This document shows, one piece after another, positions 56,301 through 64,000 of a stretch of DNA of 64,000 nt (position 1 is the stretch's first letter; each line of letters opens with the position of its first letter). This stretch comes from Oasisia sp. SBJ-2009 (lineage: Eukaryota > Annelida > Polychaeta > Sabellida > Siboglinidae), in contig OZ024857.1 in assembly GCA_964017155.1 (NCBI GenBank), positions 26,085,396-26,149,395 on the forward strand. The letters are read 5' to 3'. Under the pieces are notes generated by a model, which saw only the letters and a program-made list of their open reading frames with translations, was not told where the DNA came from and did no database searches. Position numbers and translations under genes: made by a program.

Positions 56301-57879
56301 CGAGCAGTGACACTACACAAGGCTTACATGTTTTACTTACGTGGACAGCGGTTGAGTGAAGTGAGCTACTTACCTGGAGACCGTTGTAGTTTCCCTGGGT
56401 GGGTGGAGAGAGGAACTGACGTACGGAGCGAGTGAGCTCGACTCGGTGGCCAAATCCAAAGTAACTACCAAGCTCGCACTGTGCAACAACAAAACTCCGT
56501 CAATCAGTTCATGTATGGCAAGCTGTTTAATCACTTCGAAACTCTGCAAAATAATAACATCTCGCTTGTTTAAAGAAGTAGGTGAAATACACGTAGTCAA
56601 ACGGTTTTTACCCTATATATATAAATTACTATCTCTTCAACATTAATGTACAATTAGGCAGTGTCTGGTCCTCTGGACTGTTCAAATGCTTTGCAATTCG
56701 CACTTTGGCAGACATGTTCAATCAAACACCATCTCAACTTCTCTGACAAGTTTCCAACCATGTCGTAATTAATGTGCGAAGACTATTCTTACACAAATAT
56801 CCACCACAGGCTAAAGCCAGGTACTCATTCACAAGTTCCGACGAACTTTACCAAGGTTCGACCCGGCAGGTGGCAACACGATTCGAACCTAGGTCTCTTG
56901 GTGGAAAGTTTGAAGCTCTACCCACTGAGCCACCGCGCTACTACAATACGTTTGGATACGAATAATTTCGACAATTTCAGCTGTACTGTTTTGTTCACGT
57001 GTCTTAATATCATCTACGGCATCAACATAGCGCTTCTGACGGCGCTGACGTCAGTTGACATAGCTCTGATCACACGATCTTTACATGTTTATTGCCGCGA
57101 TATTCCCACAGCGACACGTGCTAAACGTGTGCTAAAACACTTTACATTTTGTTTCACAAAGAAGACGACCCACCCGTGAGTATTTTGCAGAGATACTCCT
57201 GCAATGACGCATACAGATGGTTGCCATGGCAACATGTGCTAACAGGTTTTTTTTTATTTTTTTCCAAAGAAGACGACCCACCCGTGAGTATTTTGCAGAG
57301 ATACTCCTGCAATGACGCATACAGATGGTTGCCATGGCAACATGTGCTAACAGGTTTTTTTTTATTTTTTTCCAAAGAAGACGACCCACCCGTGAGTATT
57401 TTGCAGAGATACTCCTGCAATGACGCATACAGATGGTTGCCATGGCAACATGTGCTAACAGGTTTTGATTTTTTTCCAAAGAAGACGACCCACCCGTGAG
57501 TATTTTGCAGAGATACTCCTGCAATGACGCATACAGATGGTAGCTATGGCAACGTATGCTAACAGATATTGCATTTTGTTTTTTAAAGACGACGACCCAC
57601 CCATGAGTATTTTGCCGATATACTCCTGCAATGACGCATACAGTGATACAGATGGTTGCCTTGGGAATTTACGTATGCTAACAGATTTTACCGGGAATTT
57701 TGTGTGAGTATTTTACGACCTACCACAGCCCGCGAGAACTTGGCCTTGGCGAAGAACCAGACCATCTGGTCGGCCTGCTCGATGCCGCTGGGGACCGTGA
57801 CGGCGCCGTAGAGAATGTAGCTGATGAGCAGGGCGGACACGGCGAGGGTCGTGAAGACACTCGGGATGTGGGGCGACAT
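43654..57879 (-). CDS. Arylacetamide deacetylase / neutral cholesterol ester hydrolase-like esterase, whole gene (6 exons)
   Basis: Exons in transcript order: 57879-57724, 56478-56374, 55763-55646, 55296-55233, 54673-54552 and 44321-43654; 1233 nt, 410 residues, all phases compatible. This matches the about 400-residue length of AADAC and NCEH1. Residues about 8-28 form an N-terminal signal-anchor helix, so the catalytic domain should face the ER lumen. Oxyanion motif HGGGW at 117-121; YRLAPEH at 149-155; nucleophile Ser191 in G-V-S-A-G; Asp353 in HDVLRDDG; His383 in AFHG. Triad spacing fits the hormone-sensitive-lipase group. Family substrates are lipid and xenobiotic esters. Odd: GVSAGA replaces the usual GDSAGG, and intron 5 is a 10-kb satellite. 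Confidence 0.93.
44690..54576. repeat. 58-bp satellite, about 170 tandem copies, filling AADAC-like intron 5
   Basis: Uninterrupted head-to-tail array with units that differ at a few fixed positions. On the minus strand each unit holds TCGCCTTGCTGGGTCAGTAT, which equals the exon-5 end, splice donor and intron start of the host gene, and GACAATGG, matching GACAGTGG further inside the exon. The last unit runs without a break into the real exon (donor at 54551/54552). Two donor forms occur: GGTCAGTA in most units and GGTAAGTA in a minority, mainly in the first 14 units and in recurring blocks. No unique spacers, no protein-coding potential. Confidence 0.97.
54552..54673 (-). CDS. AADAC-like exon 5, template of the 58-bp satellite
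   Basis: Acceptor TCCTTCCAG, donor CTGG/GTCAGT. Encodes YRLAPEHPFP to SGRIALLG. The last about 25 nt of the exon and the first about 33 nt of the intron are the sequence that is repeated about 170 times downstream. Confidence 0.93.
54897..55193. mobile_element. Foldback element in AADAC-like intron 4
   Basis: About 297 bp with arms of about 140 bp. GTTACACGAAACACTCGTCA at the left pairs with TGACGAGTGTTTCGTGTTAAC at the right, and GCAGTAAATTATGATACCC with its complement further in. It ends 40 nt past the exon-4 donor. Non-coding. Confidence 0.88.
55233..55296 (-). CDS. AADAC-like exon 4 (64 nt)
   Basis: Too short to stand out as an open frame, but it fits exactly between exons 3 and 5: acceptor TATGTTGCAG, donor GA/GTAAGA. 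Encodes TVDQRATMFARRLGVVVVSV with split Asp codons at both ends, the beta strand that precedes YRLAPEH in the family. Confidence 0.9.
55646..55763 (-). CDS. AADAC-like exon 3, oxyanion-hole exon
   Basis: Acceptor GATTGACAG, donor G/GTGAGT. Encodes the VRVYGP strand and AVILIHGGGWVFGSV. A second copy of the acceptor sequence (GATTGACAGGTGTC) lies 33 nt further upstream, from a small local duplication. Confidence 0.92.
56374..56478 (-). CDS. AADAC-like exon 2
   Basis: Acceptor TTGCACAG, donor CAG/GTAAGT. Encodes CELGSYFGFGHRVELTRSVR and onward, the helical lead-in to the hydrolase fold. 35 codons, phase 0-0. Confidence 0.85.
56690..56945 (-). mobile_element. SINE copy in AADAC-like intron 1
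   Basis: On the minus strand: GTAGCGCGGTGGCTCAGTGG (A box), GGTTCGAATCG (B box), then AATGAGTACCTGGCTTTAGC and GAAGTTGAGATGGTGTTTGA. Closest of the minus-strand copies to a complete head and body. Confidence 0.85.
57150..57723. repeat. About 108-bp tandem repeat (five units) at the intron-1 splice donor
   Basis: Units at spacing 108, 108, 104 and 107 bp, plus a more diverged unit next to exon 1. Each contains GACGACCCACCCGTGAGTAT, ACTCCTGCAATGACGCATAC and GATGGTTGCCATGGCAAC. On the transcript strand each unit begins with GTGGGTCGTC, aligned with the real donor GTAGGTCGTA. Confidence 0.93.
57724..57879 (-). CDS. AADAC-like exon 1, membrane anchor
   Basis: ATG at 57879; FTTLAVSALLISYILYGAV is a signal-anchor helix, followed by the WFF-A-K-KFSRAV segment that other family members have. 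52 codons, phase 0, donor GTG/GTAGGT. Confidence 0.9.
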
Positions 57880-57892
57880 GTCGGGTCTCGGG

Positions 57893-57920
57893 AGGTCACG
57901 GCGAGGTCAAAGAGAGGTCA
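57893..57920. promoter_or_regulatory. Triple AGGTCA direct repeat with 5-bp spacers (DR5-type)
   Basis: Perfect AGGTCA half-sites at 57893, 57904 and 57915, each 11 bp apart, 14 bp upstream of the AADAC-like ATG. DR5 spacing is the classic response element for retinoic acid receptor/RXR heterodimers. Function inferred; the site may lie in the 5' UTR rather than the core promoter. Confidence 0.5.
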
Positions 57921-58078
57921 CGATGGGTTAGTCGGTGTTGGTGAGGCTGTTGCTCTGTAACAGTCGAGACACCACGTGGAGACTGTAGACGACGACCCGC
58001 CCGTCTCAGTCTGCGCATGTTTGAACTACACGCTGGCTTCTGGTGTCGGTACATGTCACGCACGCTTACACAACACAA

Positions 58079-58226
58079 TGCACACGCACGCACGCGCGCG
58101 CGCGTGCACACACGTATGCACACACGTATGCACACACATACATACACTCACTTACACGTTCACATATACATTTGCACGCACGCACGCAGGGACGCACACA
58201 CGCACACGCACACACACACACACACA

Positions 58227-58287
<61 letters not shown>
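58079..58287. repeat. (CA)n / (CACG)n microsatellite
   Basis: About 210 bp upstream of the AADAC-like gene; pure CA in its right half. Confidence 0.95.
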
Positions 58288-58289
<2 letters not shown>

Positions 58290-59060
58290 AGTGTAACGAT
58301 GAGCAATACTGCTTAGCGTAAAATATCGACGACGAAGACAACAATTGGAACCCATCCCTGGCACACACTGTCCGTGCGTGACGTCATGAAGTTCGTCAGA
58401 CCGTCTACCACCTTCTTGACACGTGCCTTAGTGAATTTCTAATAATAACCCCGCGTATGCCCATAGGCCGAGTGCAGTAATGCGGAGTAAGACATCGATT
58501 GCTGCATATTACTGAAAGGGTATCACCCTGATAATTACCAATATTTATGACAAGAGTGTATAATAAAATAAACAGTGGAACTGCCGAATTATGAAGTATT
58601 ACCGCATTGACTAAATTATTGTCACGTGTCAAAGTTCACAATCGCCGCCATACGGTCTCAGTTGGCCGCCCACGCCACCTCCCACGTGACTATCTAATGT
58701 CTCTAACGACTCGCCGCTGCTAAGACAAGGCCTTAATGACTACTCACGTATTCTCTTCCTTCGCCAAATGCACGTGCACTCGTCACCGGCGACAATACTC
58801 TGTGCAACAAATGAGAACTTACAATGGCAGTTGGTGAATATGTACGTTGCATGTGTTCCCTGTAATACGCTGTACGTCACCTTTGACTCGACGAGCCACC
58901 TTTGATACAACATGTGTCACCTTCGGCCCAGCGAGGATATGAACGCGTAAACAGTTCGTATGGTCGGTCATTAGATATCACACTGCATTTAGATTAGGCA
59001 GTCACCAAGTTCTCGCACTTTGGTAAGCGATGCCAAAGACGGGATTAGAATGATGGCCGT
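58290..59060. other. Upstream flank without a recognised feature
   Basis: Unique-looking sequence; no exon, repeat or element recognised. Confidence 0.4.
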
Positions 59061-59064
59061 CATC

Positions 59065-59640
59065 ACCTACCTCATAGTAACCACCACCACCACTCTCACC
59101 TCCCTCGTCTTCACCTCCCTCATAGTAACCACCTCCTCTCTCACCTCCCTCATCCTCACATCCCTCATAGCAACCACCACCTCTCTCACCTCCCTCGTCC
59201 TCACCTCCCTCATAGTAACCACCACCTCTCTCACCTCCCTCATCCTCACCTCCCTCATAGTAACCACCACCTCTCTCACCTCCTTCGTCCTCACATCCCT
59301 CATAGTAACCACCACCTCTCTCACCTCCCTCATCCTCACCTCCCTCATAGCAACCACCACCTCTCTCACCTCCCTCGTCCTCACCTCCCTCATAGTAACC
59401 ACCACCTCTCTCACCTGCCTCGTCCTCACCTCCCTCATAGTAACCACCACCTCTCCCACCTCCCTCATCCTCACATCCCTCATAGTAACCACCACCTCTC
59501 TCACCTCCCTCGTCCTCACATCCCTCATAGTAACCACCACCTCTCTCACCTCCCTCGTCCTCACCTCCCTCATAGCAACCACCACCTCTCTCACCTCCCT
59601 CGTTCTCACCTTTTCCTCATCTTCTCGACCTCCCCTCCCT
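59065..59640. repeat. 45-bp minisatellite, about 12-13 copies
   Basis: Unit contains CTCATAGTAACCACCACCTC and CACCTCCCTCGTCCTCAC. Because 45 is a multiple of 3, long open frames result on both strands (for example residues TSLIVTTTSLTSLVL repeated), which are not genes. It grades into diverged CTCC-rich sequence to about 59890. Confidence 0.93.
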
Positions 59641-59899
59641 CATAGTAAGCCCGACAACTCTCATCTCCCTCGGCCTTACCTCCTCCTCCTCACCTTGTCC
59701 TCACCTCCTTCATTCCCACCTACCTCACAGTAACCATCATCACTCTCACCTCCCTCGTCTTCACCCCCTCGTCCCCACCTCCCTCGTCCTCACCTCTGTC
59801 CCCATTTCACTCGTCATAATCTCCCTCGTCTTCACTTTCTTCGTCCAGGCTTCCCTCGGTATCACGTCCTTCGTCCTAACCTCCCCCATTCTTCCTCCC

Positions 59900-61316
59900 T
59901 TCACGTGCGACGTTCGCTTACATCAAACAATCAACACGACCATTCACCCCACACACCGTCACACACGTGTGTGTTTACCGAGTGTCGGTCGGCTGCGTAA
60001 CTACGTCGGTAAGACAGTCTGGTGACTTTGCCGGCTTTTGAATATTTTATTATCCACGTGGGGCCAAACAATGCTGTCACCTCACGGATATTGTTTAATC
60101 CTGCCACAATTCCTATTTTATAAACAACTGGAAATTTGTATTTCTATTTATTTTTGTGTTAGGATAAGTTTAATTTTGAACAGTTTTTTTTTATAATACA
60201 GCATTATCTGGTAAAAAAAAAGTATCGTTATTTTATTTGTTATCCGGCCTGAGAAGCAATCAACGTCTCTACCCTAATCTGGGATAAGGACGCTCTGGCG
60301 GTTACAACTGCAGCCCATTAAAACCCAAGGCAGAGTTGAGGGGCTTAAAAGCGCTGCCACCTCACGTAGTCTGTAACCGAGGCACATAATATAGTGAGTC
60401 CAGGCGCTCGCGTGATGCCGCCCGGCCCGGCCTGCGGTGGTTGCAGTCACGTTTGACGCGCTCACAACAAATCGCCGGTCGTGACAGTGTCACACTGTCT
60501 GCTGAGTCGCCTACGTAACACCCACGTGTGTTGAGACTTGAAGTTTATTTATAAAGTAACACAATTATTGTCAGTTTATGTCAGCATATGACATTATTGC
60601 AGGTTATTATTAGAGGCCGACATACGGTGGTAATTAACAGGTAATTAACTGCCGAAGAATAAACTACAGATATGCCCAGGCCCTATAGGTAGGTGCAGCT
60701 GTCCTAAAGCGAGACTAGGGCTCACCGGCTCAATGTGCCAGGCACGCGGGCTTGTTGACTGTTTCGTCGATCTGTCGACGGGTCAGTTCATATAACAAGG
60801 GCAGTCAGTGAATGGACAGCGTGACGGCTATGTCCGTCCAGCTGACGTGTGCACTTACTAAGACTACGGTCGCATATCATGCGTTGATTCTTCAAAAGCT
60901 GGCCGTTAACAGAACTCATAAGTCCAAGTACAGAATACTGTAGCTATAGCTAGGCCCTAGCCTAGCCCTAACTTTGAGTTGACGTGCGATTACCGAAGTG
61001 CGTACTCTGGTCTAATGCGCTACCAGCCAAGGTCCGGGGCCATTAGTTGGCAACATGTGGCCGACGTCTACTGAAAACGACAGAAGTTGACGTGTTTAAA
61101 TACCCACCTCACTGTCTGTGAACAATGTGTGACTGTCGTGATTACGGACGGTGTCCTCGCGAAGCCGAAAGGACAACAACAATAGACCGGTACACGCTGA
61201 TAGTCCATGCAGTTGTGTTTACATGCGCAGAAGAGGACGGCGGGAGCAGCCGTTATTTCATGACTGGAGCGCTTCATTAGATAGGAACAATTAGGCACTC
61301 GATCCCCTTCCGATGG
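59900..61316. other. Intergenic sequence without a recognised feature
   Basis: No exon or repeat family recognised. Short open frames on both strands show no domains. Confidence 0.4.
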
Positions 61317-62395
61317 AACCAATCAAACGCGCACAGATCTCGCTCAATTTCGGACGTCTCGTCGTTTAGTACGGGATCTGTTTTACGTTTTGATCCCATC
61401 CGTGTGAGGGGCTGAGGGCGTTGTGTGTTGAAGAGCCCCAGCTCGGATGGATTAGCTCTGGTTGTACCCTAGCTGGGGACTGCTACGTCACGCACAAATC
61501 ACAGTTTAGTTGTGAACAGCTGGTCTAGTTGTTTTCAGCACTAGTATGTATATAGAATGGTTACAAAGTTATGATCTTATGAGGTCTCGTCGAACTAAGC
61601 CTATATTCAGAACATTAATAATATTACGCCTATAGCCGACCTTTCTAGGGCTTTAATTGCTGGCACTGAAGGCGGGCGATCACTGCCAGGATGCATACTT
61701 TTTTATTGTCGTCCTCAGTGGTTCTTTTACGTCACAAACTGAATATTTCGATTCAAGAGGGATACACAGTCCCCGGGTTTTTACACCAAATGGACAGGCA
61801 GGTTCGCTAACCACTACACTCTCCGCGCCTCATCAAACATCAAGGATGTTTAAAATAGCAAATGGCTAGGAGAAAAAACTGTACAACTTTAGGGGGCTAT
61901 ATTGCATTAGTTTGCTAAAAATAATTGATATTTTTATTATTTCGTAGAAATGCTGCTAATCGTATGGTATGAACTTAAAACAGTGTACAATTCTACCATC
62001 ATTTTAACTACGCAACATTAACAAGCCTTTTTATTATGCAATTAGGATGCACAGCTAATGTAGTGCCATGGTGATGTTGTTAAACTTAGACTCTATTTTT
62101 TTACTACAATTAATGCAGGATGCAGGAAATTGGTTACAGCTGGTGGTAAATTGAAAATAGGCTTAGTTCAATGAGACCTCATAAGACCATAACGTTGTAA
62201 CCACATTACATATACAAAATAGTTCTGGAAACAACTAGACCAGCTGTTCACAACTACACTGTGATTTGTGCGTGACATCCGAGATGGTGCTCATCAACAC
62301 ACAGCGCCCTCACACGGATGGGACAAAACGTAAAACAGACACCGTACTAAACGACGAGACGTCCGAGATTGGTTGAGACCTGTGCGCGTTTGGTT
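61317..62395. mobile_element. TIR element of about 1.1 kb, non-autonomous
   Basis: Left arm 61317-61617 and right arm about 62150-62395 are imperfect reverse complements: CGTCTCGTCGTTTAGTAC, CATCCGTGTGAGG, GAACAGCTGGTCTAGTTGTT and ATGAGGTCTC all recur inverted. The left arm has about 75 extra bases. No transposase; the interior is AT-rich. The edge CR1 insertion abuts its right end. Confidence 0.8.
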
Positions 62396-64000
62396 AACAA
62401 GATTTAACAAGATTTAACAAGATTGCCACCTAGAGAATCAACTCTAGATGGCAGGTGGACAAGGAAGCCGTTTGGCTTATCGAGAGTCCAACCTATCTAT
62501 CTAAGTATACCCTGTCCGTCTTAGGTATATGTCAATTTTATTTTTAAACATATTAACACTTCTAGCACCTACACAATCAGCTGATAATTTGTTCCATTCG
62601 TTTACTATTCTTTGGGAAAATGAAAATTTTCTAATATCTAGTCTACACTGCTTCTTTGCTAATGCAACTCCATGTCCTCTAGTCCTTCTCTCTTCCTTGA
62701 CCGTGAAAAAAATATTTCTGTCAATATTTTCATACCCATTCAATATTTTAAAAACCTCAATCTGATCTCCTCTCAATCTTCTGGTTTCTAGTGTTGTTAG
62801 ACCACATTCTTTTAGACGCATTTCATAACTAATATTCCTGAGTTTTTGTATCATTTTTGTTGCTCTCCTTTGTACTCTTTCTAGCATATCAATATCCTTC
62901 TTGCGATATGGCCTCCATGCTTGTATACAATATTCTAAATGAGGCCTAACTATTGTTTTATAAAGCGGTATTATTAGTTCTTTTTCTTTGTATACTATAT
63001 TTCGCCTAATTAATCCAAGAATTTGGTTTGCCTTCGCTGCTGCAATTCCACACTGCTCTGATACCTTCATGTCAGCACTAATGGTTAAACCTAAGTCCTT
63101 TTCCTTTACAGTAGTATTTAGTACAGTACCACCCATTGTATATTGTGCATTTTCATTCCCATGTCCTGTGTGGAGGCACTTACACTTTCCAAAGTTAAAC
63201 AGCATTTGCCATTTCTCAGACCATTCTATCAACTTATTTAGATCATCTTGTAAATGCTGTCTATCTGCATCACTTTTTATTTTCCTAAACACTTTTGTGT
63301 CGTCCGCAAACTTCAACACCTTGCTTGTTATGTCATCATCCAAATCATTGATATATATTAAGAATAAAATAGGTCCCAATACTGATCCTTGCGGTACTCC
63401 ACTCAAAACAGATTTCCAATTTGAAACCTCCCCATCAACTACTACTCTTTGTCTTCTATCAATAAGCCATTTTTCTATCCAGTTAATCATACTATTTCCT
63501 ATGCCATGGGCCTTTAGTTTAAGTAGTAATCTTTGGTGTGGCACTTTGTCAAAGGCTTTTTTAAAATCTAAGTAGATTATATCTACTGGTGATCCCTCAT
63601 CTACCCACTTTGTGACATCTTCCAAAAAACATAACATATTTGTTAAGCATGACCTCGCTTTTAAAAACCCATGTTGAGATATGTTTATCAATTTATTTTT
63701 AACAAGAAAATCAACCAAGTGATCTTTAATTAGTCTTTCTAATAGTTTACAAATCACCGATGTTAAACTCACTGGTCTATAGTTCTCTGACTTGCTTCTT
63801 GGTCCTTTTTTAAATAATGGTATGATGTTTGCTTCTTTCCATTCTACCGGAACCACTCCTTCCTCTAATGCCAAATTGAACACTGTGGCAAGTGGTATGC
63901 TAATTTGTTCTACAATTTCCAGTAGTAATTTGGGAGGAATCCCATCCACTCCTGGTGATTTATTATCCTTCATATCTCTTATTTTCATAGCTACCATTTT
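62396..64000 (-). mobile_element. CR1-like LINE, 3' part, cut by the window edge
   Basis: Near-identical to the 3' part of the intact copy at 37720-42653, in inverted orientation. It has CTTGTTAAAT repeats and the 3' UTR, then ORF2 from the stop at 62501 through RT motifs C (FADDTK), B (SGVPQGSVLGP) and A to beyond the window. Only a handful of base differences were seen across about 1.5 kb, so both insertions are young. Confidence 0.95.
62501..64000 (-). CDS. CR1 ORF2, partial (reverse transcriptase and C-terminus)
   Basis: Open through 499 codons to the edge; all RT motifs intact. Differences from the other copy include Asn-Ile-Ser for Asn-Thr-Ser after KLI, DDDIT for DDDVT, and a Thr for Ala near the C-terminus (RRTGYT). 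The endonuclease part lies outside the window. Confidence 0.93.
   Translation of the reverse strand, partial: KMVAMKIRDMKDNKSPGVDGIPPKLLLEIVEQISIPLATVFNLALEEGVVPVEWKEANIIPLFKKGPRSKSENYRPVSLTSVICKLLERLIKDHLVDFLVKNKLINISQHGFLKARSCLTNMLCFLEDVTKWVDEGSPVDIIYLDFKKAFDKVPHQRLLLKLKAHGIGNSMINWIEKWLIDRRQRVVVDGEVSNWKSVLSGVPQGSVLGPILFLIYINDLDDDITSKVLKFADDTKVFRKIKSDADRQHLQDDLNKLIEWSEKWQMLFNFGKCKCLHTGHGNENAQYTMGGTVLNTTVKEKDLGLTISADMKVSEQCGIAAAKANQILGLIRRNIVYKEKELIIPLYKTIVRPHLEYCIQAWRPYRKKDIDMLERVQRRATKMIQKLRNISYEMRLKECGLTTLETRRLRGDQIEVFKILNGYENIDRNIFFTVKEERRTRGHGVALAKKQCRLDIRKFSFSQRIVNEWNKLSADCVGARSVNMFKNKIDIYLRRTGYT

Noticed and set aside
59020..59733. 237-residue Thr/Ser/Leu repeat protein
   Set aside because: 45-bp minisatellite; the opposite strand is equally open.
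61740..61840. tRNA-like sequence GTAGTGGTTAGCG on the minus strand
   Set aside because: Resembles an A box, but no B box or cloverleaf was found; it lies inside the TIR element.

Overview
This is animal genomic DNA, not bacterial. Exons are short with GT/AG borders, introns are long, and microsatellites, tRNA-derived SINEs, foldback elements and CR1-type LINEs are abundant. The calponin-like gene looks most like those of marine invertebrates (mollusc or other lophotrochozoan), but the window does not settle the phylum.

Three protein-coding genes were rebuilt exon by exon. Each closes in frame from ATG to stop with compatible splice phases. (1) Plus strand, about 450-16148: a calponin/transgelin-like muscle protein (239 aa, one CH domain, two calponin repeats). 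It has a proposed non-coding first exon near 450-518 with a perfect CArg box (SRF site) about 300 bp upstream. (2) Minus strand, 33132-19008: a 380-aa type I membrane protein with signal peptide, thrombospondin type 1 repeat, four EGF-like domains, Thr-rich linkers, one membrane segment and a short acidic tail. Its EGF and Thr-rich exons lie in tandemly duplicated genomic modules, and nearly all its internal exons are phase 1-1. (3) Minus strand, 57879-43654: a 410-aa membrane-anchored serine esterase of the arylacetamide deacetylase / neutral cholesterol ester hydrolase family with its catalytic triad present.

The strongest unusual signal is inside gene 3. Its 10.2-kb intron 5 is about 96% a 58-bp satellite of about 170 copies. 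The unit is a copy of the gene's own exon-5/intron-5 junction, so every copy carries a 5' splice-site-like sequence. Intron 1 of the same gene has a second tandem repeat (about 108 bp) that also starts at its 5' splice site. The big array has higher-order structure, with a 13-unit (754-bp) period and longer duplicated blocks.

Mobile elements: one apparently full-length CR1-like LINE (about 37720-42653) with an esterase-type ORF1 and an EN+RT ORF2. ORF1 ends in a TTTAAAC heptamer directly before its stop, and ORF2 lies in the -1 frame without a nearby ATG, which suggests programmed -1 frameshifting. A near-identical copy runs off the right edge in inverted orientation; two decayed copies lie at 17300 and 19307-21634. 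A second LINE family (25120-26490) sits in an intron of gene 2. Several foldback/TIR DNA elements and six SINE copies are present. Genes 1 and 2 converge (16148 and 19008). The 33133-43653 spacer holds minisatellites, a tandem duplication with TATG repeats and the intact CR1. The region right of 57880 holds a DR5-type triple AGGTCA next to the gene-3 start codon, a 45-bp minisatellite, a 1.1-kb TIR element and the edge CR1.
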